Shown here: in pieces, positions 19,052 through 28,382 of the stretch | Position numbering within the stretch: position 1 is the first letter of the stretch | Layout of the letters: each line of letters begins with the position of its first letter | Assembly (NCBI RefSeq): GCF_011801125.1 | Contig: NZ_CP046171.1 | Location: forward strand, 3,844,001-3,908,000 | From: Nocardia brasiliensis | GTDB lineage: Bacteria; Actinomycetota; Actinomycetes; Mycobacteriales; Mycobacteriaceae | Length of the DNA stretch: 64,000 nucleotides | Direction of reading: 5' to 3' | Translations under genes and position numbers: made by a program | Notes under the pieces: generated by a model | The model's database searches: none | The model's input: the letters and a program-made list of their open reading frames with translations, nothing else | What the model was told of the DNA's origin: nothing

Positions 19052-19168
19052 CGGCTTTCCTCGATTCGGGCGAGCGGCGGGTGTCGGCCGATCGGCGCGG
19101 CGATTTACGGCGCGGCGCTTTCGGCGCACTTTCGGATGGTTGCGGAAATTCGTTTCCGATAATTCGGC

Positions 19169-19209
19169 CGAGGTCGCGGCCGCGCCGCGGTGACGCGGCC
19201 GCGACCTCG
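19169..19209 (-). terminator. GC-rich hairpin, likely terminator of the small gene at 19216-19485
   Basis: 16-bp perfect arms (CGAGGTCGCGGCCGCG and its complement) around a 9-nt loop, beginning 6 nt after the TAG stop on the minus strand. No T-run follows, as is usual for high-GC actinobacteria. It separates this gene from the LuxR regulator start at 19051. Confidence 0.65.
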
Positions 19210-19215
19210 CGGCTG

Positions 19216-19485
19216 CTATTCGGCGCCGAGCGGAACAAAGGGTGCGTAATCGCGAACGTGCCCGTCCAGCCAGGCCCAGTACGAGGCGTCGTCGACGGCG
19301 ACGCCGTGCTGGCTGCGCAGGCGCCAGCCGCGGTCGGTCTTCTGCCAGAGATCGCCGTCGCGATCGCGATAGAGGCCGGTAGCGGCGGGTTCGGTTAGTT
19401 CGGTGGTGACTGCGGTATCCGGCGTGGACCCGCGGGTGGTCACGGGGGTCGGTGCCTGGTGTTCGGCGGTCGGGGGTATGCGCAT
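19216..19485 (-). CDS. Small hypothetical protein
   Basis: 89 aa, unrecognised. The first 35 residues are Pro/Thr-rich and low complexity. The second half has a compact Trp/Tyr-rich fold (TGLYRDRDGDLWQKTDRGWR, then ASYWAWLDGHVRDYAPFVPL) that looks like a small domain. ATG 19485 has GGGAGCAG upstream. The sequence upstream (19490-19700) is clearly lower in GC, which could be a promoter region or acquired DNA. It is ended by a strong hairpin. Confidence 0.6.
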   Translation of the reverse strand: MRIPPTAEHQAPTPVTTRGSTPDTAVTTELTEPAATGLYRDRDGDLWQKTDRGWRLRSQHGVAVDDASYWAWLDGHVRDYAPFVPLGAE

Positions 19486-19746
19486 CGGGTCTGCTCCCGC
19501 GGGTCGGAGAAATATGTCCGGACTATTATCCGGGATTCGCCTTCCATTTCTCTTCCGCAATTCTTCCGGAGCGCTTCCGGCGCATTTCGATACCCATTCG
19601 TAATTGTTTGACGTTGGGTGATCGGCGCATTTCTTGAATACAGTATCGGCATTCCTGGGAACGTCGATCCGGGGACGTGGACGGTCCGGTACGGGGGCGC
19701 TGCGTCGCCGACGGACGAGGTTGGGCGACGAAGGTGAGGAATTCGG

Positions 19747-20082
19747 ATGAACTGGCGACAGCGGGCGGCCTGCCGGGCGGTCGCGCCGGGGATCTTTTAC
19801 CCCGCGGCGCCGCCGAAAGGCGACCCACGACAGGCTCTGGCCTACTGCAGGCGATGTCCGGTGCTCGCGCGTTGCGCCGGGCACGCGCTGGCGATAGCGC
19901 AGCGGCGCGGGATAGTCGCCGGCGTATGGATCGACGGCGACCGGGACGCGCACGTGACATTACGAGAGATCGGGCGCGGCCACGCGCGGCCGCGGCGTTG
20001 TGTGAAGTGTTGGCGGCTCATCGAATCCGCGCGTGCCGAACGATCGTGCGCGCTGTGCGGATTTGCCGAGATTCCGGTTTGA
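19747..20082 (+). CDS. WhiB-like Fe-S regulator with an additional C-terminal CxxC pair
   Basis: 111 aa. The WhiB cluster ligands are visible: Cys9 (RAACRAVAPGIFYP), then YCRRCPVLARC supplying three cysteines. The GIVAGVWIDGDR turn corresponds to the usual G[VI]WGG DNA-binding region but lacks the double Gly. Beyond it, the last 30 residues add RRCVKCWRLI and SCALCGF, two CxxC knuckles that could bind Zn. WhiB proteins bind a 4Fe-4S cluster sensing NO/O2 and act with SigA. It lies between two large STAND regulators, upstream of and co-directional with the SARP gene. Confidence 0.85.
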   Translation: MNWRQRAACRAVAPGIFYPAAPPKGDPRQALAYCRRCPVLARCAGHALAIAQRRGIVAGVWIDGDRDAHVTLREIGRGHARPRRCVKCWRLIESARAERSCALCGFAEIPV

Positions 20083-20233
20083 ATCAGCGGATGATGTTGT
20101 CCGGCAACGAGTTTGCTGGACACTGCGCTGCCGGTCCGGTTTGTGCATTCCGAAACATGGCGGTAATTTACCGGAAGTTCTTCGAAATTAATTGACGGAG
20201 TGGATATCTCGACGGTCGGAGGGACGCCGTGTC

Positions 20234-23200
20234 ATGACGGAGCCACAGGTTCAGGTGTTCGGTCCGCTTCAGGTTTCGCTAGGCGGTCGTACGGCACGTA
20301 TCGGTGCCGCACGCCAGCGCGCGGTGCTGGGGCGGCTCGTGCTGGCGGGCGGTCAGGCCATCGGCACCGATCGCCTGGTGGAGGACGTGTGGGAAGGCGA
20401 TCCGCCCTCGCACGCGCCCGCCGTATTGCAGGTGCAGATCCACAATTTGCGGCGCGTGCTCGAGCCGGCGCGAAGACCGAGGACCGCGGCGCGCATCCTG
20501 GTGTCCGAGGGCGGCGGCTACGCGCTGCGGCTGGCTCCGGGCAGTGTGGACGCGTGGCGATTCGAGGAGCAGATGCGCCAGTATGAGCAGCGGGTGCACG
20601 ACCCGGCCGACCGGCCGGGGCCGCTGGAACGTTATCGACTGCTCGACGCGGCTCTGGATTGCTGGCACGGTGCGGCATTCGAATCCTTTTCCGGTGCGTC
20701 GTGGGCCGTCGCGGAGGCCGCCCGGCTCACCGATTTACGGATCACGGCCACCGAACTGCGCGCCGAGGCCGCACTGGAACTCGGCAGGCTCGGCGAGGTG
20801 GTCACCGTGCTGCGTCAGCAGGTAGAGGAAAATCCGGGCCGCGAAGAAAGTGTGCGACTACTGGCCGCGGCGCAGTATCGGCTCGGCCAGCAGGTCGAGG
20901 CGTTGGCCACAGTTCGGCGCGCCAGGGAATTCCTGCGCACGGAATTCGGGATAGATCCGGGACCGCGGTTGCGGGATCTCGAATCGGCGATCCTGAAACA
21001 GCGTGTGCCGACCGAACATTCGGCCACCGCCCGCGCCATGGCCGAGACGCCGCCGCGCGGCGGTGCGCGCGCGGTGCGGACCGAGGTCGTCGATTCGGGT
21101 GCGGAGCCGACGTTCTATCCGGGGCAGCGCCGTGCTCTGCTCGCGACGGCAGGGGAGGCGCGCCGGTCCGGGTTGCGGATGACGTGGCTGGTCGGCGCGG
21201 CGGGCTCGGGAAAAACAACACTCGTCACGGCGATGGCCGCGGATCTGGCGGCGCAGGGCTGGATCACCGCCGTCGGTCGCTGCCCTGATGTCGACGGCGC
21301 GCCGGCGGCTTGGGCCTGGGCCGAGATCCTGGTAGAGCTCGGCGGCGAGCCGTCCGGCCCCGCGGGCCCCGCCGACCCGTTCACCATCGTGCGTGCGGTC
21401 ACCGCGCGATGCCGCGAACTCGTGCCGAGCAGGCCGGTGGCGATCGTGGTCGAGGATGCCCAGCGGGCCGACGAGGCGACCCTGCAGGTCCTGCGGCAGT
21501 TGGCGAATTGGTTGCAGCGGGAACCGATTCTGGTCATCGCCACGGTGCGTGACTTCGAGCTGTCGCCCGGCCTGCGGGCCGCCGAGGCGGCGCTGGCCGA
21601 CCGCGCGGCCGAACGGGTGGAGTTGACCGGCCTGGATCTGGCGGGGACGCGCAAGGTTGCGCAGGACGCCGGTCTGGCGACGCTCGATCCCGAATCGCTG
21701 CAAACGTTGCACGAAAGAACAGGCGGTAATCCGTTCTTCGTCCGGGAGCTGTCGAAGCGAATAGCGGCGCTGGGGGATTCGCCTGGTCTGCCGAGAAACA
21801 CCGGTCTGCCGGGGAACATCCGCGCCGTGGTGATCGACCGCATCGAACAGCTACCCGAAGGGGTGCTGGCCGTACTGCAGTATCTCGCCGTGTGGGGCAG
21901 GGAGATCGATGTCGACACGCTGGCGCAGCTGTCGGGTGTCGCCGAAGACGAGCTGGTGGATCTCATCGACGCGGCGGCGGCGGCCGGGCTGTCCGGCTTC
22001 GATCACCGCGGCCGGATCGCGCTGGATCGGGCACTGGTCCAGGACGTGGTGTATCAGAGCATCGCGCCCCTGCGGCGCGGTCGAATGCATTGGAGCGCAC
22101 TGGAATTGCTGGAGGCGCGGCTCGACGCGCGCTACGCCGAGCTCGCCGACGCGGAGCTGCTCGCCCGGCACGCCGCCCACGGCGCCACCCCGGCGACGGC
22201 GGCGCAGGCGCTGCGCCACGTCGTCGCGGTGGCCGACCGATATGACCGCGCGGGTAATGCCGCGGGTGCCGCCGCGCAGTGGCGAAGCGCGGTCGAACTG
22301 CACGAACTGGCCGGGCATGCCCGGCGCGGCGCGCGCAAACAGGACCGGCTTGCGCTGTTCGAGGCGCTGCGCGGTCTGGCGGGCGCGTTGGCCGGGGACG
22401 GACAGCTCGCTCGCGCGCGTCCGGTGCGCGGCCGTGCGCTCGCGCTCGCCGAGGAACTCGACGACCAGCGCCTGGTGGTCCGTGCGCTCACCGGCCGGAC
22501 GGTACCGGTCCTGCGTGGTGCGTGGGAGTGCGCTACGAGCGACACCCGGCTGCGGTCCACGCTGGAATCCGCACTGGCGCGCACCGATTCGTCGGTCGAG
22601 CGCGCCGCGCTGCTCGTCGCGTTGAGCACGGAGGCGGCCGATGAGCCCGCGCAGGCCGCGGAGCGCGCGGCGGAGGCGGCGCGTCTCGCGCACGATTGCG
22701 GCGATCCGGAGCTGCGCTGCGCCGCGTTGAATGCCTTGGCCTACACCCGCATCGGCGAGCCGGACGGTTCCGGCCTGCCCATGGTCGCCGAGGAACTGTT
22801 CGACGTCGCGCGCGGCGCGGGTTTGCCGGACTATCAGGCGCTCGCGCACTACTTCCGTTTCCTGGCGGCCTGCCGGGCGTGCGATCCGCGGGCGGCTAGC
22901 AGGCATGCCGCCGCCGCGCTCGGCGCCACGCCGGACGGCCGCCCGCGACCACTGGCCGATGTCCTGCTGGCCTTCGCGGCGGTGGTGGAGGTGTTGCGCG
23001 GGGATCTGCCTGCGGCGGAACGGAAGTACCGAGACTTCGCGGCTCGGATGGCGGAGACGGGGGCGGCCCATCCGCAGGGCCCGCGGCTGGTCGGCGCGCT
23101 CACGCTCGGGTGGGCGCGCGGCGACCTATCCGGTGTGGCGGCGCCGCTGGCCGGGCTGTACACGGCCGAGCCCGACCGGGTCGCGCAGATCTATGCCGTC

Positions 23201-23605
23201 GCCCTGCTGCACGCCGGTGACCGGGCACGGGCGCGGGAGGTGTTCCGCGCTCACCCGGCGGTGCGCGGCGACCGCTACCGGCCGCTGATGTCCGCCTTCC
23301 GCGGCACCGCCGCCGTGGCACTGGGGGAACTCGATGCGTCGCGGGAACTGTTCGACACACTGCTGCCGTTCTCCGGGGCCCTGATCGGATTCGACACCGG
23401 CGCGGCGGTATTCGGGCCGTTCGACACGGTGCTCGCGGATCTGGCCGATGTCACCGGGCAGGCGGCGACGGCGCGGTCGCTGCGCGCTCGCGCCGCGACC
23501 GTCTTGCGTCGAGTCCGCGGCGCGCTCGATGAACTCGTGCCGCGGCCGGACGCGGGATACGGCGGCGCCGCGGAGATCACGCGACCGCAACTCGCGGCCC
23601 GCTGA
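20234..23605 (+). CDS. SARP-type (BTAD) regulator with STAND ATPase and TPR-like region
   Basis: 1123 aa. Residues 1-95 form an OmpR-type winged helix (VFGPLQVSLGG, RQRAVLGRLVLAGGQAIGTD). Residues about 100-250 are the bacterial transcriptional activator domain (FEEQMRQYEQ, YRLGQQVEALATVRRAREFL). A P-loop follows at about 320 (VGAAGSGKTT), with VAIVVEDAQRADE as Walker B, and then a long helical repeat region. AfsR-type proteins of this layout activate secondary-metabolite or stress genes. The ATG at 20234 has GGAGGGA upstream; an ATG at 20192 is less likely. The targets are unknown and no biosynthetic cluster is adjacent. Confidence 0.93.
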   Translation: MTEPQVQVFGPLQVSLGGRTARIGAARQRAVLGRLVLAGGQAIGTDRLVEDVWEGDPPSHAPAVLQVQIHNLRRVLEPARRPRTAARILVSEGGGYALRLAPGSVDAWRFEEQMRQYEQRVHDPADRPGPLERYRLLDAALDCWHGAAFESFSGASWAVAEAARLTDLRITATELRAEAALELGRLGEVVTVLRQQVEENPGREESVRLLAAAQYRLGQQVEALATVRRAREFLRTEFGIDPGPRLRDLESAILKQRVPTEHSATARAMAETPPRGGARAVRTEVVDSGAEPTFYPGQRRALLATAGEARRSGLRMTWLVGAAGSGKTTLVTAMAADLAAQGWITAVGRCPDVDGAPAAWAWAEILVELGGEPSGPAGPADPFTIVRAVTARCRELVPSRPVAIVVEDAQRADEATLQVLRQLANWLQREPILVIATVRDFELSPGLRAAEAALADRAAERVELTGLDLAGTRKVAQDAGLATLDPESLQTLHERTGGNPFFVRELSKRIAALGDSPGLPRNTGLPGNIRAVVIDRIEQLPEGVLAVLQYLAVWGREIDVDTLAQLSGVAEDELVDLIDAAAAAGLSGFDHRGRIALDRALVQDVVYQSIAPLRRGRMHWSALELLEARLDARYAELADAELLARHAAHGATPATAAQALRHVVAVADRYDRAGNAAGAAAQWRSAVELHELAGHARRGARKQDRLALFEALRGLAGALAGDGQLARARPVRGRALALAEELDDQRLVVRALTGRTVPVLRGAWECATSDTRLRSTLESALARTDSSVERAALLVALSTEAADEPAQAAERAAEAARLAHDCGDPELRCAALNALAYTRIGEPDGSGLPMVAEELFDVARGAGLPDYQALAHYFRFLAACRACDPRAASRHAAAALGATPDGRPRPLADVLLAFAAVVEVLRGDLPAAERKYRDFAARMAETGAAHPQGPRLVGALTLGWARGDLSGVAAPLAGLYTAEPDRVAQIYAVALLHAGDRARAREVFRAHPAVRGDRYRPLMSAFRGTAAVALGELDASRELFDTLLPFSGALIGFDTGAAVFGPFDTVLADLADVTGQAATARSLRARAATVLRRVRGALDELVPRPDAGYGGAAEITRPQLAAR

Positions 23606-23620
23606 CGGGCCTGCCCGCGG

Positions 23621-24352
23621 CTACCTGCGGTCGGCGACCAGCGCGGTGGTGTTGTCGGTACCGCCCGCGTGCAGGGCGGACCGGACCAGCGTATCGGCGG
23701 CCAACGCGGGGGAGGCGCTGCCCGCCAGGACCACCTTGATGGTGGTGATGTCGAGCCGCTTGTGCACGCCGTCGGTGCTGAGCAGTAGTCGTCCGGTACT
23801 CGCGCCGGTGCCCGCCTGGCCGATATCGGCGGGGCGGACGGTGCGGGCCGAGGTGGTCACCAGATGGTTCAGCCGCGGTGGTGGCTGATGTCCGCGGATC
23901 CGCCAGAACTCGGCGACCGTGTGATCGACCGTGATCTGGTGCAGCACCCGGCCGTTCCAGCGATAGGCGCGGCAGTCACCGACCCAGGCGATATCGGCCG
24001 GGCCCGCGCCGGCGGGCAGCACCGCGACGACCAGCACGCTGTCGGCCTCGGACTGCGGGAACTGACGCAGCAGTTCATGTTGCGCGGCAAGGATTCCCGC
24101 GCGGGCGCCGGCGTCGGCGGCGACCCTGGCCGCGACGGTGGCGGCCGTGCGCGCGGCGCGGACCGCGAGCAGGTGGTTGCCGATCCCGTCGGCCACGACG
24201 AACGCGGTGCGCGCGGTGGTCGGGTCGGTGTGGGTGGCGGCCGCGTCGGCGTTGAGTGAGCGGGCACCGCGCCTGCTCACCGACTCCCATGCGGCACCGG
24301 TGAGGCGGACCTCCTCGGGGTCGGTGTCGTCGCTGACCGGTGCCGAGCACAT
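23621..24352 (-). CDS. PP2C-family protein phosphatase
   Basis: 243 aa. PP2C motifs: FVVADGIGNH (metal-binding DGxG region), AWVGDCRAYRW (GDSRAY-type), LLLSTDGVHK (TDG) and GGTDNTTALV (DN metal ligand). The enzyme dephosphorylates Ser/Thr in an Mn/Mg-dependent way and counters Ser/Thr kinases. The ATG at 24352 is preceded by GAGGAGG with ideal spacing; the longer open frame upstream is rejected. Convergent with the SARP gene, with only 15 nt between stops. Confidence 0.9.
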   Translation of the reverse strand: MCSAPVSDDTDPEEVRLTGAAWESVSRRGARSLNADAAATHTDPTTARTAFVVADGIGNHLLAVRAARTAATVAARVAADAGARAGILAAQHELLRQFPQSEADSVLVVAVLPAGAGPADIAWVGDCRAYRWNGRVLHQITVDHTVAEFWRIRGHQPPPRLNHLVTTSARTVRPADIGQAGTGASTGRLLLSTDGVHKRLDITTIKVVLAGSASPALAADTLVRSALHAGGTDNTTALVADRR

Positions 24353-24462
24353 GGGCCGGACCTCCTCGTGCAGACCTGCGCGTGCCGATCGGCACTTGTC
24401 CAGTGCAGCACCGGAGACCGTGCACCGGGTCAAGGTTCCCCGTGCTGATCCTGTGAAGTCGG

Positions 24463-24960
24463 TTACGGTTCGATGTCGGTGCTTGTGATCGCCGACAAGG
24501 GCACGGCCAGTTGCGCTTTCACTCGTTCGTAGGTGGGCAGGGTCTCGTAGCGCTGGACCGATTTGTCGTCGACGAACAGCCGATTGGAGATCCGGCGATA
24601 GTCGGCGAGGTCCGCGGTGACCATCACCACGACGTAATCCCATTGCCCGACGGTCGAATAGCACTGCTGCACTGTGGGTTCGGCGAGCATCCTGGCGCAG
24701 AACGCGGCGTACTGGCCCGCGTCGTCCTCGGTGAGTTCGACCAGCACCACGGTGGTCAGCGCCATGCCGACCGCGCGTGGATCGACCACGGCGACCTGCG
24801 CGGTGATCACCCCAGCGGCCCGCAACCGGCCGAGCCTGCGTTGAACCGCGCTGGGGGACAGGGCAACCCGCTCGCCGAGCTCGTGCAGCGACAGGGTGGC
24901 GTCGACCTGTACCAGGGCGAGCAGGTGGTGGTCTATGTCGTCGAGGGGTGGAACCGTCAC
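24463..24960 (-). CDS. Lrp/AsnC-family transcriptional regulator
   Basis: 165 aa. N-terminal HTH: LDDIDHHLLALVQVDATLSL, then HELGERVALSPSAVQRRLGRL. The C-terminal RAM/AsnC ligand-binding domain includes VYSTVG-like CYSTVGQWDYVVVMVTADLA. Such regulators respond to amino acids. It is divergent from a MalY-type aminotransferase and a LysE exporter, so control of amino-acid export or turnover is inferred. GTG 24960 is chosen because the longer frame covers the intergenic region; a perfect TTGACA lies about 29 nt upstream of it. Confidence 0.9.
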   Translation of the reverse strand: MTVPPLDDIDHHLLALVQVDATLSLHELGERVALSPSAVQRRLGRLRAAGVITAQVAVVDPRAVGMALTTVVLVELTEDDAGQYAAFCARMLAEPTVQQCYSTVGQWDYVVVMVTADLADYRRISNRLFVDDKSVQRYETLPTYERVKAQLAVPLSAITSTDIEP

Positions 24961-25030
24961 GCAAGAAATTTGCGCCGGGCCGCGAAAATTGTCAATCGTG
25001 TTCCGAGCCGTTACTTCTAGGGTTCTCGGC
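24961..25030. promoter_or_regulatory. Divergent promoter region, Lrp gene / MalY gene
   Basis: On the plus strand TAGGGT (25018-25023) stands 7 nt before ATG 25031. On the minus strand TTGACA (24989-24994 complement region) precedes a weak CAAATT 6 nt before GTG 24960. Between them lies an AT-rich imperfect dyad (AAATTTGCG ... CGCGAAAATT) that could bind the Lrp dimer. Both genes lack Shine-Dalgarno sequences. Confidence 0.5.
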
Positions 25031-26191
25031 ATGGACCTTGTCGAGCTCGGTGACCTGCGGCGACGCGCGGGGGTGAAGTGGGCGCGCGCCGGGACCGATG
25101 TGCTGCCTGGCTGGATCGCGGATATGGATTTCCCGGTGCCGGACGCGGTGCGCGCGGTGCTGCAGCGGGCCGCCATCGGGGATCTCGGGTATCCGGCGTG
25201 GGACGAGCGACCCGAGCTGAATCCGTTGCCGCACAGCTTCGCCGCGCGCATGCGCGAGCGGCACGGCTTCGAGGTCGATCCGGCGCAGGTGCACGTGTTC
25301 ACCGAGCTGATCCAGGTGGTGCAGATCGTGCTGCAACTCACCACGCGGCCAGGGGACGCGGTGGCGGTGCACACGCCGACCTATCCGCCGTTCCTGGAGA
25401 CGTTGCGGGTCATGGGCCGGCGGCTGGTGCCGATCCAGCTGGTCGAGACCGCCGACGGCTGGGGCTTCGACGCCGAGCGGATGGCGGCGCAGGTCCGTGC
25501 GTCCGATTGCCGCGCGCTGATCATGGTGAACCCGAACAACCCGACCGGCCATGTCTTCGACCGTGCCGAGCTGACCGCGATCGCGGAGATCGCCTGTCGC
25601 CACGATCTGGTGGTAATCGCCGACGAGATCCATTCCGAACTCACCCACGACCCGCACCGGCATCTGCCCATCGGCGCGCTGGGGCCGGAGATCGCCGCTC
25701 GCACCGTGACACTCAACTCGGCGAGCAAGGCGTTCAATCTGGCCGGACTACGCTGCTGTGTCGCGCACGTCGGCGACCGACGGGTCCGCGAGGCGCTGGC
25801 CGCGCAGCCGCCGAAACTGTACGGCCAGGTCAGTGCGCCGAGCGTGCTGGCGACCGAGGCAGCCTGGCAGGAGGGCGACGCCTGGCTGGCCGCCACCCGG
25901 CAGGTCTTGACCACGAACCGCGATCTCGTCGCCGACGCGCTGCCGCCGTGGGTGCGCTACCACCGGCCGCAGGCGAGCTATCTGGCCTGGCTCGACTGTC
26001 GCGCACTGGAATTGGATCAGGACCCGGCCGCGTTCTTCCTTGACGAGGCGAAGGTGATGGTGCTCTCCGGTCCCGATTTCGGCCCTGGCGGAAGCGGTTT
26101 CGCGCGCTTGAACTTCGCGACCTACGGTCCGGTGCTGACCGAGATGCTGGCCAGGATGCGCGAGGCCGTCGAGAAGCGGCTGACTCGATGA
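25031..26191 (+). CDS. MalY/PatB-type PLP aminotransferase (cystathionine beta-lyase-like)
   Basis: 386 aa fold-type I PLP enzyme. The N-terminal block VKWARAGTDVLPGWIADMDF and the D/Y pair in MVNPNNPTGHVFDRAEL and VIADEIHSEL are characteristic. The PLP Lys is in LNSASKAFNLAGLRC. MalY/PatB members cleave cystathionine or cysteine conjugates, giving pyruvate and ammonia. Its neighbours are a divergent Lrp regulator and a downstream LysE exporter (28 nt gap), which together suggest handling of sulfur amino acids. Likely leaderless. Confidence 0.92.
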   Translation: MDLVELGDLRRRAGVKWARAGTDVLPGWIADMDFPVPDAVRAVLQRAAIGDLGYPAWDERPELNPLPHSFAARMRERHGFEVDPAQVHVFTELIQVVQIVLQLTTRPGDAVAVHTPTYPPFLETLRVMGRRLVPIQLVETADGWGFDAERMAAQVRASDCRALIMVNPNNPTGHVFDRAELTAIAEIACRHDLVVIADEIHSELTHDPHRHLPIGALGPEIAARTVTLNSASKAFNLAGLRCCVAHVGDRRVREALAAQPPKLYGQVSAPSVLATEAAWQEGDAWLAATRQVLTTNRDLVADALPPWVRYHRPQASYLAWLDCRALELDQDPAAFFLDEAKVMVLSGPDFGPGGSGFARLNFATYGPVLTEMLARMREAVEKRLTR

Positions 26192-26219
26192 GTCCGCGAC
26201 AGCCTTGGCGTGCGGCGAC

Positions 26220-26855
26220 ATGAGCGTAGGGACGGCGGTGGTCTCGTTCGCGGTCGTCGCGGGCCTGCTCACCCTGGTGCCCGGACTCGACACCGCGCTG
26301 GTGCTGCGTGCCGCGGTCGTACGCGGCACCCGCGGCGCGTTCGCGACGGCGGCCGGGGTCGGCACGGGCCTGCTGGTGTGGGGCGCGGCCGCGACCGCCG
26401 GAGTGTCGGTGCTGCTGACCACCTCGCAGGTGGCGTACACGGTGTTGCGCGTGGCGGGCGCGCTGTATCTGATCTGGCTCGGGCTCACCAGCTTGCGCAC
26501 GGCGTGGCGGCGCGACGGCGCCGTCGGATGGGAGCCCGACGCGGACCCCGGTGGTGGTCTCGTGCGGGCATGGGCGCGGGGCGCGCTGTCGAACCTGCTG
26601 AATCCGAAAGTGGGCGTGTTCTATCTGGCGATGCTGCCGCAGTTCCTGCCGCCGCACGCGCCGCATCTGCTGATGGGCCTGTCGCTCACCATGATTCACA
26701 TCATCGAGGGGTTGGTGTGGTGGACGGTGTTGATCTGCGTGGTCCGGGCGGCACGCGCCTGGCTGAGCCGGGTGTCGGTGAAACGCGCGATGGAGGCGGT
26801 CACCGGCTCGGTGCTGCTCGCGCTCGGCGTGAAGCTCGCGTTCGACGCGCCGTGA
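26220..26855 (+). CDS. LysE/RhtB-family amino-acid exporter
   Basis: 211 aa, six hydrophobic segments. The N-terminal LTLVPGLDTALVLRAAVVRG fits the family PGP.....R motif. ALYLIWLGLTSLR and LSNLLNPKVGVFYLAMLPQFL are RhtB-type signatures. It exports amino acids or related compounds using the proton gradient. ATG 26220 is taken; TTG 26205 is also possible. It follows the MalY gene in what looks like one operon, presumably under the divergent Lrp regulator. Confidence 0.92.
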   Translation: MSVGTAVVSFAVVAGLLTLVPGLDTALVLRAAVVRGTRGAFATAAGVGTGLLVWGAAATAGVSVLLTTSQVAYTVLRVAGALYLIWLGLTSLRTAWRRDGAVGWEPDADPGGGLVRAWARGALSNLLNPKVGVFYLAMLPQFLPPHAPHLLMGLSLTMIHIIEGLVWWTVLICVVRAARAWLSRVSVKRAMEAVTGSVLLALGVKLAFDAP

Positions 26856-26996
26856 CGGCACCGATTGCGCTCACCGTGATGCGGACCCTGCGGGCACCGG
26901 GATCGGCACCGTACGCTGTGTCGTCCGGCGCGGCCGGGCCGCGCGGGCGCGGGGAGGCCGACGGTGCCGGGCCGGGCAGGTGGTAGGAAAGGGTAC

Positions 26997-28358
26997 GTGT
27001 CCACATCTGTCGAAGGATCGGTTCCCAACAGCGGCTCTCGTGCGGTAGACGAGGTGGTGGACCTGGTCAGCGCGCTGATCCGGTTCGATACCTCCAACAC
27101 CGGCGAGCTGGCCACCACCAAGGGCGAGCGCGAATGCGCCGAATGGGTGGCCGAGCAACTGCGGGCGGCGGGGTATACGACCGAGTACGTGGAGTCGGGC
27201 GCGCCCGGCCGCGGCAACGTCTTCGCGCGATTGGCGGGCGCCGATTCGAGCCGGGGCGCGCTGATGATGCACGGACACCTGGACGTGGTGCCCGCCGAGG
27301 CCGCGGACTGGAGCGTGCATCCGTTCTCCGGCGCGGTGCGCGACGGCTACGTGTGGGGTCGCGGCGCCATCGACATGAAGGACATGGTCGGCATGATGCT
27401 GGCCGTCGCGCGTCAGTTCAAGCGCGAGGGCACGGTACCGCCGCGCGACATCGTCTTCGCCTTCCTCGCCGACGAGGAGAACGGCGGCAAGTGGGGATCG
27501 CAATGGCTGGTGGACAATCGGCCGGACCTGTTCGACGGTGTCACCGAGGCGGTCGGCGAGGTCGGCGGCTTCTCGCTCACCGTGCCGCGTCGGGACGGCA
27601 CCGAGCGCAGGCTGTACCTGGTGGAGACGGCCGAGAAGGGCCTGGGCTGGATGCGGTTGCGCGCCAAGGCCCGTGCCGGTCACGGCTCGTTCCTGCACGA
27701 GGACAACGCGGTCACCATCCTGGCCGAGGCGGTGGCCCGGCTCGGCAAACACACCTTCCCGCTGGTGATGTCGGACTCGGTGGCACAGTTCCTGGCCGCC
27801 GTCGCCGAGGAGACCGGGCTCGAGTTCGACCCGGACAGCCCTGATATCGAAGGGCAGCTGGCCAAGCTCGGCACCATCTCGCGGATCATCGGCGCGACGC
27901 TGCGGGACACCGCTAACCCGACCATGCTGCAGGCCGGATACAAGGCGAACGTGATCCCGCAGACCGCGGAGGCCGTGGTCGACTGCCGGGTGGTGCCGGG
28001 GCGGCAGGCGGCCTTCGAACGCGAGGTCGACGAGCTGATCGGCCCGGACGTCGAGCGCGAGTGGATCACCAAACTCGACTCCTACGAAACGACTTTCGAC
28101 GGTCACCTGGTGGACGCGATGAACGACGCGATCCTCGCCCACGATCCGCAGGGCCGGACCGTGCCCTACATGCTCTCCGGCGGTACCGACGCGAAGGCGT
28201 TCGCGCGCTTGGGGATTCGCTGCTTCGGTTTCGCGCCGCTGCAGCTGCCCCCCGAGCTCGACTTCACCGCGCTGTTCCACGGTGTCGACGAGCGGGTTCC
28301 GGTGCAGGCGCTCGAATTCGGCACCCGCGTGCTGGAGCATTTCCTCCTGAACAGCTGA
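26997..28358 (+). CDS. M20-family metallopeptidase
   Basis: 453 aa. Zn ligands and catalytic residues are visible in MMHGHLDVVP, WGRGAIDMKDM, FLADEENGG (Glu pair) and DERVPVQALEF region His/Glu. The dimerisation lid lies in the middle (KGLGWMRLRAKARAGHGSFL). The family includes DapE, ArgE and carboxypeptidase G2. The mycobacterial homologue next to the PEBP gene is annotated DapE2, but the actual substrate is unclear. GTG start with AGGAAAGGG upstream. A PEBP gene follows 24 nt later in the same operon. Confidence 0.92.
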   Translation: MSTSVEGSVPNSGSRAVDEVVDLVSALIRFDTSNTGELATTKGERECAEWVAEQLRAAGYTTEYVESGAPGRGNVFARLAGADSSRGALMMHGHLDVVPAEAADWSVHPFSGAVRDGYVWGRGAIDMKDMVGMMLAVARQFKREGTVPPRDIVFAFLADEENGGKWGSQWLVDNRPDLFDGVTEAVGEVGGFSLTVPRRDGTERRLYLVETAEKGLGWMRLRAKARAGHGSFLHEDNAVTILAEAVARLGKHTFPLVMSDSVAQFLAAVAEETGLEFDPDSPDIEGQLAKLGTISRIIGATLRDTANPTMLQAGYKANVIPQTAEAVVDCRVVPGRQAAFEREVDELIGPDVEREWITKLDSYETTFDGHLVDAMNDAILAHDPQGRTVPYMLSGGTDAKAFARLGIRCFGFAPLQLPPELDFTALFHGVDERVPVQALEFGTRVLEHFLLNS

Positions 28359-28382
28359 CGATCGAACGAAAGGACACCACTC

